DNA of 64,000 bases from Dictyophora rubrovolvata (GCA_029959195.1 CP114123.1:2232001-2296000), one strand, 5' to 3'; positions 32,587 to 44,121 are shown, numbered from the stretch's first letter. Numbers and translations: made by a program. The notes: generated from the letters alone by a model not told the origin.

Positions 32587-34421
32587 ATGACAGACGCATC
32601 GGAGATTTCGCCATGCTTTCTTTTCTACCATCGATACGATCGTCCTAACCCAAATTATGACACTTCTCGTTTTACCATTCATTGCACGCTCGAAAAAGGT
32701 GCAGAAGGATATTATTCTGGAGTTCGTGTTATTGTAATTGCTAAAAAGATCGGATATGATGATAATTTTGCGAAAGCTGTAAGTATATTTGTTTCGGAGT
32801 ACTTACATAAAATGCGTCTCTAGATCTCTGACCACTCTAACAGGAAATCCGAGCACATCATCTGGCTGACAAGAGCATGCTGTTCACGGAAAAACATATC
32901 AACATAGAGCCTCCAGAAGACACGAATGCGGTGATCGATGATCATGCTTTGCCCGTCGATGGTCTACCCCTTTATACCCTCATCCTCGAGCTCGTTGACT
33001 TGAGTGATGCAACATGGTCTGCTGCAGACATCATATTTCCACCGGTTGCAGAAATTTCAAGTTCTGGGGCTTTACAACAAATCCCAGATACCCACAGAGT
33101 ATTATACGAGTATGCAAAACGTACATCATCTTGCGTTCTTCTCCTGGCCACGCAGAATGTCGAACTGTCGAGTCGACTAAAGCCGGACAACCCCGATGGA
33201 ATCGAGGATTTTTGTGATTTTGCGCGAATAGACCTGCCGACACACGGATTTCGGATTTTACCACCCTCTGAGAGACGCCCTTTCTTCGCTCAACCCCCTC
33301 CAGAGATTCTATATAACATTTTCTCTTTTTTAGCACACGATGGCAGCGGCTGGCGAAGAGAACTGGTTGCTGTCAGTCTGGTGTGTCGCGCGTGGTGGGA
33401 GGTTGCATTGCCTATCATCTATAAGGACTTCGATTTCGAATTTGATCCTCTTTTGCCTTTCCAGGATGAATGGCCGCCAATACATATCGAACTACTTGAA
33501 ACGACATTAAAGGATAACCCAGAGTGGGGAAGGTATATTAAATGTTTGTCGCTGACTTACTTCTATGGGGGAACCGTGACCCAATTTGGGGACAGTGCAC
33601 TGACGATATTGAAGACCGCTTCGAATATGAGAATGTTCTTGGTGGGAAATGTCAGCACTGTGTTAGCTGGGGAATTCATTGAAGTGTTGTGCAAGATGAA
33701 CAAACTTCGACATTTTATCCAGTTTCCCCTGAATATATGGAATGACGAGGGTTCTGAAGAAAAAATATACCTCAATGCAGCACAGCTGACGAAATGTTTT
33801 GTGCATTGGCCAAAACTTCGACAGGCTGTGGTGCGGATGTTTGGTGAACCCCACGCTGAGGATGGAAATGAATTCGCACCTGCCCAATGTGCACTTGATG
33901 ATATCACATTTGAGAATGGATTTGTATCCATGGCTCAGTTGCGGGCCATCACCGCATCCTCTCAAGACACTTTACACGTCGTCACGCTCGGCTACATCAA
34001 AGGAATCAGCAACAAGGAATTCACATCCTGGCTCGTAGATTTTGGACCAAATCTAACGACCCTCACACTTAAATACAACGTCTTCACCCGTTCAGAAGCA
34101 GACGAGCTCGCCATTGACGCGACAATCCACATGATGCCCAGACTCTTACATCTTGAAATCGAAGGGCCAGTGGCAACAGTGCTTGTTATTCTCTTGCGAT
34201 TCGAGCCTACACAAGCGATGATGGCACAAATAATAATTCGTGAACCTGTGCTATTTGATCTACATGCTTTTGTGAAAGCGTTGTATACGACTAAGTGGGG
34301 AATTGTGGATGTTGAGGAATTGATGACACTGGTTGAACATTACAAGCTCGTTGAAGAGGCTCTGAGAGTGGCGGGAGAGAGGGATATATCTTTGAGGGTT
34401 CCCTCGGCATGCTTCTTTTAG
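32587..34421 (+). CDS. F-box domain protein, paralogue F (2 exons, 589 aa)
   Basis: Exon 1 is 32587-32778 (64 codons) and exon 2 is 32844-34421 (525 codons plus stop). Exon 1 has the conserved module (SRFTIHCTLEKG, VIAKKIGYDDNFAKA); the splice donor GTAAGTATAT is shared with the other right-arm copies. The F-box reads PPPEILYNIFSFL and continues to VSLVCRAWWEVALPIIYKD. LTKCFVHWPKLR, AQLRAITASSQD and ISNKEFTSWLVDFG follow as in the family. The 3' flank (gtaatatattgtatatcgcga) matches that of the left-arm copies B and D better than that of G and H. This is evidence that the arms arose by inverted duplication. Confidence 0.85.
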
Positions 34422-35010
34422 GAAATGACAACAGCTATTGTAATATATTGTATATCGCGATTCGCGACGCAACGAGATGTAACGAGCACTAATTCTTTCA
34501 CGACATTTCTCGAAACCCACCGGAAGAGAATGGCCGAGTACAGCTGAGTACTAAGTTGCTTTTGAAGCATCATGCATCAAATTTCAAAGCTTATTTTGAT
34601 TTTCGACCTGCATCCAACCTGCATCACAACTTATGTAAAGCTAGTCTTCGGAGCTTCAGTGATAGATTAACCAGCGTCTCGTACCATGACGTGAAATATT
34701 TCGAAGCTTCAATGATGGGGCGTCAAATTTCAAAGCTCAAAGCATTTCGTTTCTGTACAGCTATTTGTGATCCTCCCTCTCCACGCAGTTAGGATGTTCC
34801 AATCGCGCAGAAGAAATGACATATGCCTTTGGGGGGCAATGTAACCTTATTAATAAAGAGGTGAGCCGGTGACGCTGTTTCCATATACTCAGATGTGATG
34901 ATGATGTGATGTTCAGCCAATGATGTGATGGTTAAGGTTGTGATAATAATTAGGATTGGATGCTGGTTTGCCACTGTAAACTTCTGCCTCCTCAGGCTCG
35001 ACTCGCCGGA
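34422..35010. other. Intergenic between copies F and G
   Basis: It contains a stretch (about 34660-34750: cgtctcgtaccatgacgtgaa ... tcaaatttcaaagctcaaagc) similar to the region upstream of copy B, and the conserved block at 34901-34966. No gene. Confidence 0.45.
34901..34966 (+). promoter_or_regulatory. Conserved upstream block of the F-box family (copy G)
   Basis: The words gatgttcagcca, gttaagg and aggattggatgctgg occur in the same order as upstream of B, D and H, about 45 bp before the start codon. It is the most diverged of the four. Confidence 0.4.
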
Positions 35011-35736
35011 ATGGCAGACGGCTCAGGAGCCTCACCATACCTTCTTTCGTACCATCGAGACGATGGTCCCAACTCAGATTATGACCATTCTCGTTTTAGG
35101 ATCTACTACACGCTCGAAAAGGGTGCAGAAGCGTATTATTCCAGAGTCCGTGTTGTTGTGATTGCAAAAAAGGTTGCAGGGTCTGATCATAGTTTTGCGA
35201 AAGCCGTAAGTATATTTGTGGAATACCCAAAGATGTATCTTTTGAATTAAAGTACTCTAGCAGGAGATCCAAGCGCGTAAGACATCGATCGTGTTTCCGG
35301 GAAATCTTATCGAGATAGAGTCTCCTTCGGAAGACAAAGACGAGGCTTTCGATGATCATACTCTGTCTAATCATTTACCCCTCTATCTCTATACCCTCAT
35401 CTTCGAGCTCATCCCCTTGAGCGAGAGAACATGTGCTGTTGCGGAGATTAGATTGACGTCGGGCACAAAAACATCGACGACTGAGCCTGTACAGATCCCC
35501 AATAACCACAGGGTATTATATGACTATACAAAACGTACAACGGCCCATTCGCCGTCTTGCATTCTGCTCCTGACCGCGTCTAGCAACCCCCCTAGTATTT
35601 TCCATTTCGGCCCGCCGACACGCGCATTACAAATTTCACTGCCTTCTAAGACACGTCCTCTCTTCACTCAACCTCCTCCAGAGATTTTGCATAACATCTT
35701 CTCTGTTCTAGCAAGCAATTGTGATCCTTACGGGAG

Positions 35737-35937
35737 TGTTGGTATCGGAGTCGCCGGCTAACAGTCAAATTAATATTGCGTCGTCGGCGACGACGCATTA
35801 GTTAAGTCTTAGTAAAATATTATAAATCCCGGTAGTTAGTTTTTACCTTTTTCATATTTATAATTTTGTATATAAAGCTCTATATTTCGAGCACTAAATA
35901 ACAAGTTCTATCTAAACCATAACCGCTAGTTGCGACA
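35737..35937. mobile_element. Solo LTR (201 bp) inside F-box copy G
   Basis: The element begins TGTTGG and ends GCGACA (TG...CA ends) and is flanked on both sides by GGGAG (35732-35736 and 35938-35942), a 5-bp target duplication. It contains a TATA-like tatataaag near 35870 and a perfect 9-bp GC-rich inverted repeat around one base (35778-35796). There is no internal retroelement sequence, so it is a single LTR left after recombination. Superfamily is not clear (Copia- or Gypsy-like). The perfect target duplication suggests a fairly recent event; this is a fossil with no coding part. Confidence 0.85.
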
Positions 35938-36141
35938 GGGAGTTGGCGGGAAAGACTAGTTGGTGTGAGTCTAGTGTGTCGCGCATGGTGGAGGGTTGCG
36001 TTGTGCCTCATCTATGAGGATTTCGAAACCCAATCGCACAAGAAGCTACATATTGGACGACTTGCAATGACATTAAAGGGTAATCCGGAGTGGGGAGGAT
36101 ATATCAAATGGTTTTCGCCGTACTGCTTCAATGGGAGGCCC

Positions 36142-36345
36142 GCAACCCAGTTTGGGGACAGTGTCCTGACAAGATTGAGGACCGCTTCGAATACGAGGAG
36201 GTTTTCGGTGCGAGATGTCGGCGCTGTGTTATCTGGGGAATTCGCAACCCAATTCGGGGACAGTGCGCTGGCGATATTAAAGACCGCTTTGAATATAAGA
36301 AGATTGTCGATGGGAGATGTCAGCGCTGAATTAGCCGGGGAATTT
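36142..36345 (+). repeat. Tandem duplication of 102 bp within F-box copy G
   Basis: Two units, 36142-36243 and 36244-36345, each encode 34 residues starting ATQFGDS and ending GEF. The units differ at many codons (SVLTRLRTASNTRR against SALAILKTALNIRR), so the duplication is not very young, and it is not present in the other copies. Confidence 0.85.
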
Positions 36346-37314
36346 ATCGAGGCATTTTGCAAGATGACTAGACTTCAAAGCTATACCCAGCTTTCAGCGA
36401 ACTCTCCGGGGGTAAATGACGGGAATTACAAAGGAAAAATCCATCTGAATGCCGCACAGATGACGAAATGTTTTGCGCATTGGCCGAAACTTCGACAGGT
36501 TACGGTGGAAATGTTTGGTCAACCCCACGCCGAAGATGGAAATGAATTCGGGGCCGCAAAATGTGCACTAGATCAGATTACATTCGAACGTGGATTTGTC
36601 TCCATGGCTCAGCTGCGGGCCATCACCGCATCCTCTCAAAACACTTTACACATCGTCGCGCTCAGCTACATCAGAGGAATCAGCAACGAAGAACTCACAT
36701 CCTGGCTGGGTGATTTTGGACCGAATCTAACGAGTCTCACTCTTGGACGCAATGTCTTCACCCGTTCCGGAGTAGAAGACCTAGCCGTTGATGCAACAAT
36801 TCACAAAATGTCCAAACTCTCCCATCTTGAAATCGATGGGCCAGTGGCAACAGTGCTTACTCTTTTGCGATTCGAGCCCGTCGAGCCTGGACGACAATGT
36901 ATAAAAATTAGCGATCCTGTGCTAATCAACCCACATGCCTTTGTGATAGCGCTGCATACGACCATGTGGAAAATTGTGAGCGTCAAGGGTCTGGGGATCT
37001 CAGATGAAATTTCGGAGCTTGGTGAGGAGGCTAAGGAAGTGGCAAAAGAAAGGGGTATAAAATTGTGGATGTGAACACAACAGTTGCCTGTATGGAGACG
37101 AGCTAGCCTCGGATATCTCGGCTGGATTTGGCACAACGAAAAGATCCATGTACACTTTTCCTGTGTATCTTTATTTTGATTTCATCTTTCTCTTGATGGT
37201 TGTAAGCCTATCCTGAATCAAGTACATAGCCATTTTGAAATATAAAGACATCATTGATCTATGTACTATCTCAAATCTATCTCTTCAACAATAACATTTA
37301 TAACATGTGACTGT

Positions 37315-38057
37315 GATATGGAAAAATTGTGCGTTTACTGTCAACGGCCTAATTTTGACATACCTAAACTGCACAGCATCCGTCACTATCTCCAGAGTAT
37401 ATTACCAAATATGGTACAACAGACGGTTTTAATACGGAGCTCCTGGAACGGTCACACATTGATTTTGCCAAAGAGGGTTATCGTGCCAGCAATCATCGAA
37501 ACTACACAACACAAATGGTCACCTGGCTGTGTCGACAAGAAATAATTGACGGCTTTGCAGCATACTTACAACGGCGAAAGAACAGTTCCCCGGCACACAC
37601 TACTCCTGATCCTAACTCGGAAGTGGTTATTTCTTCGATGTTGCATACAGGCCTAAGGCAAGATCGACACCCATTAACAGCTGGCGTGGCCAAATAACAC
37701 TCAAGTTGACCAAAGAGCCTGCATACCCGCGAACACCCGTCCAGACTCTGCAAGAACAATTCGGCGTGATAGACTTCCTACCCGCACTTCAGAAATTTCT
37801 ATACGCACAAGCTGCCGGAATATCTGTACCATCAGAACATTGTCTTTTTAACATTTACAAAAGAATTAAATTGACTTACACATCGCTGCAAGGTTTCCAG
37901 GAACCTCCAGAGACTGACACTGACTCTTCGCGCAACTCCAGCTTCTAAATGAACCGGACATGGTCATGACAAGACCCCAGCTTATTTTGATACGGCGGTT
38001 ATAGACTTGAAAGGAGAATCTGATGTTATGGGAATTGCACACCGAGACAGTGTTCCG
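37315..38057 (+). mobile_element. Plavaka-type DNA transposon relic (3' end of transposase gene)
   Basis: The plus strand carries, in changing frames, pieces typical of the conserved C-terminal region of Plavaka (CACTA-like) transposase genes of Agaricomycetes: NFDIPKLHSIRHYLQSI, DFAKEGYRASNHRNYTTQMV, WLCRQEIIDGFAAYLQRR, FNIYKRIKLTYTSLQG and EPPETDTDSS, then YFDTAVIDLKGESDVMGIAH. Stop codons and frame changes interrupt it and the rest of the gene and the terminal repeats are missing. It sits between F-box copies G and H, so it may mark a duplication breakpoint. Confidence 0.75.
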
Positions 38058-38220
38058 TGACTTCCGTCGTCAAGACTCCAGTGTATGTAAAAGTATTTCG
38101 CAAACTCGCCCTACATCACGTTTGTGAGTCTTCGCGAAGTCGGGACATTTCGGATGCGCAGATGAAATGTCATATGCCATTAAAGAGCAATGTGACCTTG
38201 AAAAAGAGAGCGCAACGCCG

Positions 38221-38300
38221 ATGTGATGCATGCGATGTTCATTCAGCCAAAGATGGTTAAGGATACGATATGATAGCCAGGATTGGATGCTGTTTTTTTC
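38221..38300 (+). promoter_or_regulatory. Conserved upstream block of the F-box family (copy H)
   Basis: Reads atgtgatgcatgcgatgttc ... cagccaaagatggttaagga ... tagccaggattggatgctg, the best match to the blocks upstream of B and D, about 150 bp before the start codon. Confidence 0.55.
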
Positions 38301-38446
38301 GGCTTCTGCAGCGCTGATTCGAATTGTTCAAGGCACCTTAATCAAATGCGCGCTCCCACAACGTGAGATCACACCGTGGTACTAGGCACTATTGAGGTCA
38401 GCTCCCCATTTGTACACTTCTATCTTGACTCTCCCCTATCTCTTCA

Positions 38447-40278
38447 ATGGTAGACACCTCAGGGCCCTTACCATGCTCTATTTTCTACTATCGGTACGAT
38501 AGTCCTCTATTGATTAATTATGACGCTTCTTTCTTTACCATCCACTGCACGCTCGAAAAGGGTGCGGAAGCATACCATTCCGGAGTTCGTATTGTTATAA
38601 TAGCTAAAAAGATTGGATATGATGATAACTTTGCGAAAGCTGTAAGTATATTCGTTTTGGAGTACTTGCATAAAGTGCTTCTCTCTGGCCGCTCTAGCAG
38701 GAAATCCGAGCACGTCATCTGGCTGCCAGCATGCTGTTCGCGAAAAAACAAGTTAGTATAGAGTCTCCGGAAGAAACAAATACGGTGATAGACGACTACG
38801 CTCTGTCTGTCAATGGTCTACCCCTTTATACCCTCATTTTCGAACTCGTCGACTTGAGTGATACAACATGGTCTTGTGCAGGGATCAGATTTCAAACCGC
38901 TGCAGAAACTTCAGCTTCAGGATCTGGGCCTTTACAACAAATCCCAAATACCCATAGAGTATTATACGATTACGCAAAACGTATAACAGGGCATTCACCG
39001 TCTTGCTTTCTTCCCCTAGCTACGCGGAACGTGGAATTTCGGCACCGACGGAAGCAAAGCGGCAACCCCCCGGTCTGGTGTTCTTTAGTGCCTCTGCCGT
39101 CAATAGCCCTGCCGACACATGGATTTCGGATTCTACCACCCTCTGAGAGACGTCCTGTCTTCACTCAACCTCCTCCAGAGATTCTGTATCGCATATTCTC
39201 TATTCTTGCATGCCATGGCCAATACTGTTACGACCGAAAAGGACTGATTGCTGCAAGTCTGGTCTGTCGCGCGTGGTGGAAGGTTGCGCTGGGCAGCATC
39301 TATGCGGAATTCAATCTCGAAAGTCAAGCCCAGAAGAATCTACATATTGGACGACTTGCAAGGACATTAAAGGATAACCCCGATTGGGGAAGGTATATTA
39401 AACGTTTTTCGTTGATGTCGTATCGAATCGCGATATCCGACGGGGACAATTTACTGACGATATTGAAGACGGCTTCAAATATGAGATGGTTGCAGGTGGC
39501 AGATTTCAGTGCTAAGTTGGCTGGGGAATTCGTTGAGGCATTTTGCAAGATGACTGAACTTCGAAATTTTCGCCAGTTTCCCGGCATACAAGGGTCATGG
39601 ATTCCAACGGGTGACGGTTCGGGTTCTGTAGAAAAAACACACCTTAATGCGGCACAACTGACGAAATGTTTTGCGCATTGGCCAAAACTTCGACAGGCTG
39701 TGGTGGAAAACTTTGGTGAACCCCTTGCTGAAGACAATGGACTTGACGAACCTACACCTGCCCAATGTGCATTAGGCGAGATTACATTCAGTTATGGACT
39801 CGTATCCATAGCTCAACTGCGGGCCATCACCGCATCCTCTCAAGACACATTACACACCGTCGTCATCAGGCTCATCAGAGGAATCAGCAACAAAGAGCTC
39901 ACATCTTGGCTTCTTGATTTTGGGCCAAATTTAACAAGTCTTACACTCCAATCCAACGTATTCACCCGTTCAGAAGTAGACGAGCTCGCCGTTGACGCGA
40001 CAATTCACATGATGCCCAAACTCAACGTTCTTGAAATCGACGGGCCAGTAGCAACAGTGCTTACTCTTTTGCGATTCGAGCCCATACGGCCTATGGGACA
40101 GCGCATAAGAATTAGAGATCCCATGCTAATCGATCAGCATGCTTTTGTGATAGCGCTGCAGACGACTAAGTGGAAAATTGTGAGAGTCATGGGTTTGAGG
40201 ATCTCGGATGAAAATTCAGATCTGGTTGAGGGGGCTAAGAGAGTGGCGAATGAAAGGGGGATAAAATTGTGGATGTGA
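38447..40278 (+). CDS. F-box domain protein, paralogue H (2 exons, 590 aa)
   Basis: Exon 1 is 38447-38641 (65 codons) and exon 2 is 38701-40278 (525 codons plus stop). Exon 1 has FTIHCTLEKGAEAYHSGVRI and KKIGYDDNFAKA. The F-box is PPPEILYRIFSILAC ... ASLVCRAWWKVALGSIYAEF, followed by family motifs LNAAQLTKCFAHWPKLR, AQLRAITASSQDTLH, RGISNKELTSWLLDFGPN and FVIALQTTKWKIV. A region between the F-box and the LTKCF motif is longer here (QGSWIPTGDGSGS) than in the others. About 180 bp of 3' flank is shared with copy G. SCF adaptor role is inferred from the F-box. Confidence 0.86.
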
Positions 40279-40801
40279 ACACAATAGTTGCCTACATGGA
40301 GACGAGCTATCCTCGGACATCTCGGCTAGGTCTGGCACAGCGAATAGATCCATATGTACACTATTGTCGTGCGTATAACAAAGTGGCTATTTCATTCTAC
40401 TTTGATATTAAACAGCCATGTGCCTTTTTTTTTGTTGATTGCGTCGCCTTCTCTTGATGGTTGTAAACTTATCCTCCTGAATCAAGTACATAGCCCTTTC
40501 AATTATAAAGATTACTACGACATAATACAATAATTGATAATGAGTGCGTTGGCGCTTGTTGTGAATTTCCTCTTGACTTTTGTTCCACGGCAGTTCACTC
40601 CAGTCTAGCGACTTCTTTAGTGCTAAAATTAACGAATGCGCAGTGGACAAAAGGGACAAAGAGGACAATAACAGCAACTTGCGAAAAAATAGAAGGCCGC
40701 ATCATCATCAACTGAAGCACGTGATTTTTCTAGTTCATTTCATTGTCCCCTTGCCGTTCGTTCGGCGATTTCCGCTCAGCTCCACGGATTGAACAAAATG
40801 T
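40279..40801. other. Intergenic between copy H and the CBM19-type gene
   Basis: The first 180 bases are the 3' flank shared with copy G (tgaatcaagtacatagcc). Short frames at 40408-40792 on both strands are low complexity. No gene. Confidence 0.45.
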
Positions 40802-40895
40802 TATATAAACATCACAACCCCGGTCAGATTTTCTCTCCACCTCTCTCTTCTCTCTTCTCTCTTTCTCTCTATATCGTCTCCTTCCAAACTTGAAG
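40802..40895 (+). promoter_or_regulatory. TATA box and CT-rich tract of the CBM19-type gene
   Basis: TATATAAAC at 40802-40810 is followed at 40831-40880 by an almost pure pyrimidine tract (ctctctcttctctcttctct), then the ATG at 40942. A TATA box plus CT-rich start region is typical of strongly expressed fungal genes. Confidence 0.6.
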
Positions 40896-40941
40896 CCTGG
40901 TGCTTTTAACTCTTCTACACTCAATCTTTCTTTTAACGACG

Positions 40942-42749
40942 ATGCAATTGTCCAACGTTTTCGTTTCTCTCGCTTTGATTATCGCCTCGGCTTCCGCAGT
41001 GCCTCTGCTTGACAAGCGAATCGCTCAAACCATCATCGACAGTGTCCAAGGTTGGGAAAACGCCTGCGATGCTGCAAACGGAGGAGCCCAATGTAACGCT
41101 ATCGCAGTAAACGCCTCCAGTGCCCTTCTCGCCGCCGCCGATCCTTGCGCACAACAAGATTCTGGCGACATCATGGTCAACGTCGCCAAGAGTCTCAACA
41201 ACAATCAGGCCATGATCACAACCGCCCAGATCTTTGTTCAGCAACCTCGTAACTCGCCTAACAGTCTTGCTGTCCCTTATTGCCAGCGAGCTCCGCAGAA
41301 CTCAGAGTTGAACGGGTTGTTCCAATGCCAGTTCCAAGGTGTTAATGAAAATCAATTCGCGAATGGTCAAGCTCTTGGTGGACAGGGTACTATCCCGTTC
41401 GGTCTCTCCGCTCCTGTGAACCCACCCGGCTCCTGTCCCGCTCACACTTCGGGCGCAATTCCAAATGGTGTTCAGCTTTCCAGCTTGGTGTCTAGCCCCG
41501 GTACTCCGGCAGCCTCCTCTTCTTCCGGTTCTGGTGCATCCACCAGGTAAGTTTTTAAGTAACTTCGTCTGCTCTAATCCCCCTCGTCGTCTAATGTTTC
41601 ATAATCTCTCCTAGTTCATCTACTGCACCTAGCTCGGCTTCCTCGGCTTCATCTGGTTCATCTAGCTCGAATTCCAGCTCCTCCAGTGACCCAGGCGATA
41701 CCAGCTTCCCCCCACCTCAACAAAGTGGATCCGGCTCATCTTCCTCTTCTTCTGCTTCAGTACCTGCTTCTAGTGCATCCAGCGGATCTACCAGCGGATT
41801 CCAGTTTTCCAATGGTCAAGAAGCTCAAAAACAAAAGTAAGGTATTCAGTCCTTGTATCCGTTGAACAGTCAGTTGATCACATACCATTCTTCTCAGCTC
41901 CGGTTTTGCGCAATTGACACCCAGCTCTTCCTGCACTGAAGGAACCCAAGCTTGTATCAACGGAGATTTCGCTCAGGTCAGCTGAGATTCGTTTTCGAAC
42001 GACTTGTTCTCGGAACTGACAATTTTTTTTTTCAACACCCTTAGTGTGTCGGCGGTCAATTTACTTTGACGCCATGTGGAACTAACACTCAATGCTTCGC
42101 ATTACCCCTCGTCAACAAGGCTGGCACTAGTATTACCTGCACCACGCAAGCAGACGCAAGTGCTCGTATTGCAGCAACCGGCGCAAACGGCGGTATCACA
42201 GGCTCTGGGTCCGGTGCTAGCTCTGCTCCTGCTTCCGACAGCGGCGCATCAACATCAGCATCAGGATCCTCCACATCATCTGGCTCTTCCAATAACGCAG
42301 CTACACCAAGCTCCAGTGCTTCCAGCAGCAGCAGTGGCAGTTTCCAATTATCAAACGGCCAAAGCGCACAGCAGGAAAAGTAATGTCATGTTTTTTGTCA
42401 GAACTGTATGATAATATTGTCTAACTTATTTTTTTCTCCCAATTCAGCTCTAAATTCGCTAGTCTCACTGCTGATTCTTCCTGCACTGAAGGAGAACAAG
42501 CTTGTGTTAATGGCGGATTTGCTCAAGTACGTGTTTCATACCTTCGCATCAGAGCTGATTTGACCTTACCCCACTGTATAGTGCGTCGGTGGTCAGTTCA
42601 CTGTCACCCAATGTGCCGGTGGAACCCAGTGCTTCGCTCTCCCACTCGTTAACAAGGCTGGAACTAGCATCGCCTGTACCACCGAAAGCGACGCTGCGTC
42701 TCGTATCGCCAATACTGGCGCGACTGGAGGAATCACCGGCTCCTCTTAG
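40942..42749 (+). CDS. Secreted protein with two CBM19-type repeats (6 exons, 495 aa)
   Basis: Exons 40942-41546, 41615-41836, 41898-41976, 42045-42379, 42448-42526 and 42582-42749 join to 1488 nt. A signal peptide (MQLSNVFVSLALIIASASA) is followed by a dibasic LLDKR site, so secretion and Kex2 processing are likely. Residues about 25-165 form a Cys/Asn/Gln-rich domain shared with other Agaricomycete members (IIDSVQGWENACDAANGG, ELNGLFQCQF). Two repeats follow, each of a Ser-rich linker, a 79-nt exon coding SSCTEGxQACxNGxFAQ and an exon coding CVGGQFTLTPCGTNTQCFALP. The cysteine spacing resembles carbohydrate-binding module family 19, which binds chitin. The role is inferred to be at the cell wall or in the secretome; no catalytic domain is present. 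Confidence 0.8.
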
Positions 42750-44121
42750 ATAGATTTGCGAAATAATGTAGTACAATTTTCATCACAACCATTCACGCTC
42801 TTTCGTTTTCATATATACACTGTGCATTACATTGTACATTACACGTACAATACACATCATGTATCCAATAACCTGTTACTTAGTAGAAGTGAGCGTAATA
42901 CATACATACCGAAGTTGACGAATGTAAAGGTACACGTTTGCAGTGAAAGTTTGATATGGGTGTCCTATTACCGAAGTCTTACGAACAACACGTTTGAAGC
43001 AAGACCATATTTTGAATTCCGAGGACTCAATAACGACTTTGAAGGCATCATTGAGTCGCGCATGCATTTCGAACGAGTCTTGAGCAAGACATACTACCGA
43101 AGAGGTTTGAATTTCATTCGAGTCCAGCATCTTCGATTCGACCGTCATGTAAAAAATCCTCGAAAAAACCCACCCATTCCTCCTTTAACACTCTAGATTG
43201 AGACTGCTACAAGTATTAGTTGGCACGTCAAAGAGAGGGTAAAACGCTCACGTAATTCGTAACGCGTAACGCGTAACATGTGACTGTCACCCCGAGTTAT
43301 CCGTTGATTGTCCACATCGCTAACAAGAAACTCTATTGTGTATATTCGAATAACACTTTACTTGCTGTGTACATCCGAAGCAAGCATATCGTCATTTTCA
43401 TCAAGGCAGGCACATTTTCTGTGTCCGCTTCTTAGTGCTGCTTCTATCGACTACAGGTCTTTCAACTTGCCTGGCTTAGAATATTTCAATATCCGGGTGT
43501 CACTTGATTCAACTGCTTATTACACCAAAAAGAAATCCAGAAACTTTAAAACGTATACAAGAGCTCACGTGGCCCTTTCGGCAGCTTGTTTAGGCAGCAC
43601 CTTCAAGTTCCCACTGGCACTGGGCAGTCCCCATTGCGGGGAAACTCAATAAACCTGACCTTTTGTTTCTAAATTCCCTTCGACAGGCTGACAAGACCGA
43701 CAAAGGCTGTCAATTTGACGCTAAAACGCACATGACAACTTTCCTGAGCAACCCGTAGCGTTCCGAATACGGCCATCCGATTACGTACACGGCATATTTT
43801 GGTATTAGCTCTCTTTGCCAGTGCTGTGCAACCTCTTTGCAGGACTTGAATCGAAGCATCGTTCTGCATTTAGACTCAACTGAACTTTCAAGATAAGTAA
43901 GTCCAAATACACTTCTTCTCCAACCCCTTTAAATAACGGGATTTATACAGATATACAGATTCATTCGGAATCATATCGATCCTCAGCGCCTCGATCCTCG
44001 GACGATATCATCTCAGTCTGGTTCAAAGGAGGGCTTCACCTCATTAATTATAGCTTATTGTCCTTTTTTCTTATTCTTACTCCGCGACAAATTTCCCTTA
44101 CGATCTCAAGATCTCGTTCAC
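42750..44121. other. Intergenic, no gene supported
   Basis: A plus-strand frame at 42756-43196 (146 codons) and an opposite one at 42876-43148 overlap and lack family features. A 7-bp unit, cgtaacg, is repeated about three times near 43258-43277. The promoter of the decarboxylase gene must lie at the right end. Confidence 0.4.

Larger units (their letters stand above)
35011..37074 (+). pseudogene. F-box family copy G, split by a solo LTR
   Basis: Exon 1 is 35011-35205 (65 codons) and exon 2 starts at 35264. Inside the F-box region the frame is interrupted at 35737 by a 201-bp solo LTR with a 5-bp target duplication, after which family sequence resumes (VSLVCRAWWRVALCLIYEDF) and runs to 37074 with no further break. 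The C-terminal part contains a perfect-phase tandem duplication of 34 codons (36142-36345). The 3' flank resembles that of copy H, so G and H are close relatives. As it stands the locus cannot make the full F-box protein, although the downstream piece (369 codons open from about 35965) could in principle be translated as an F-box-less fragment. Confidence 0.85.

Noticed and set aside
35737-35937. Full LTR retrotransposon
   Set aside because: Only one LTR with target duplications is present; no capsid, protease or polymerase remnant adjoins it.
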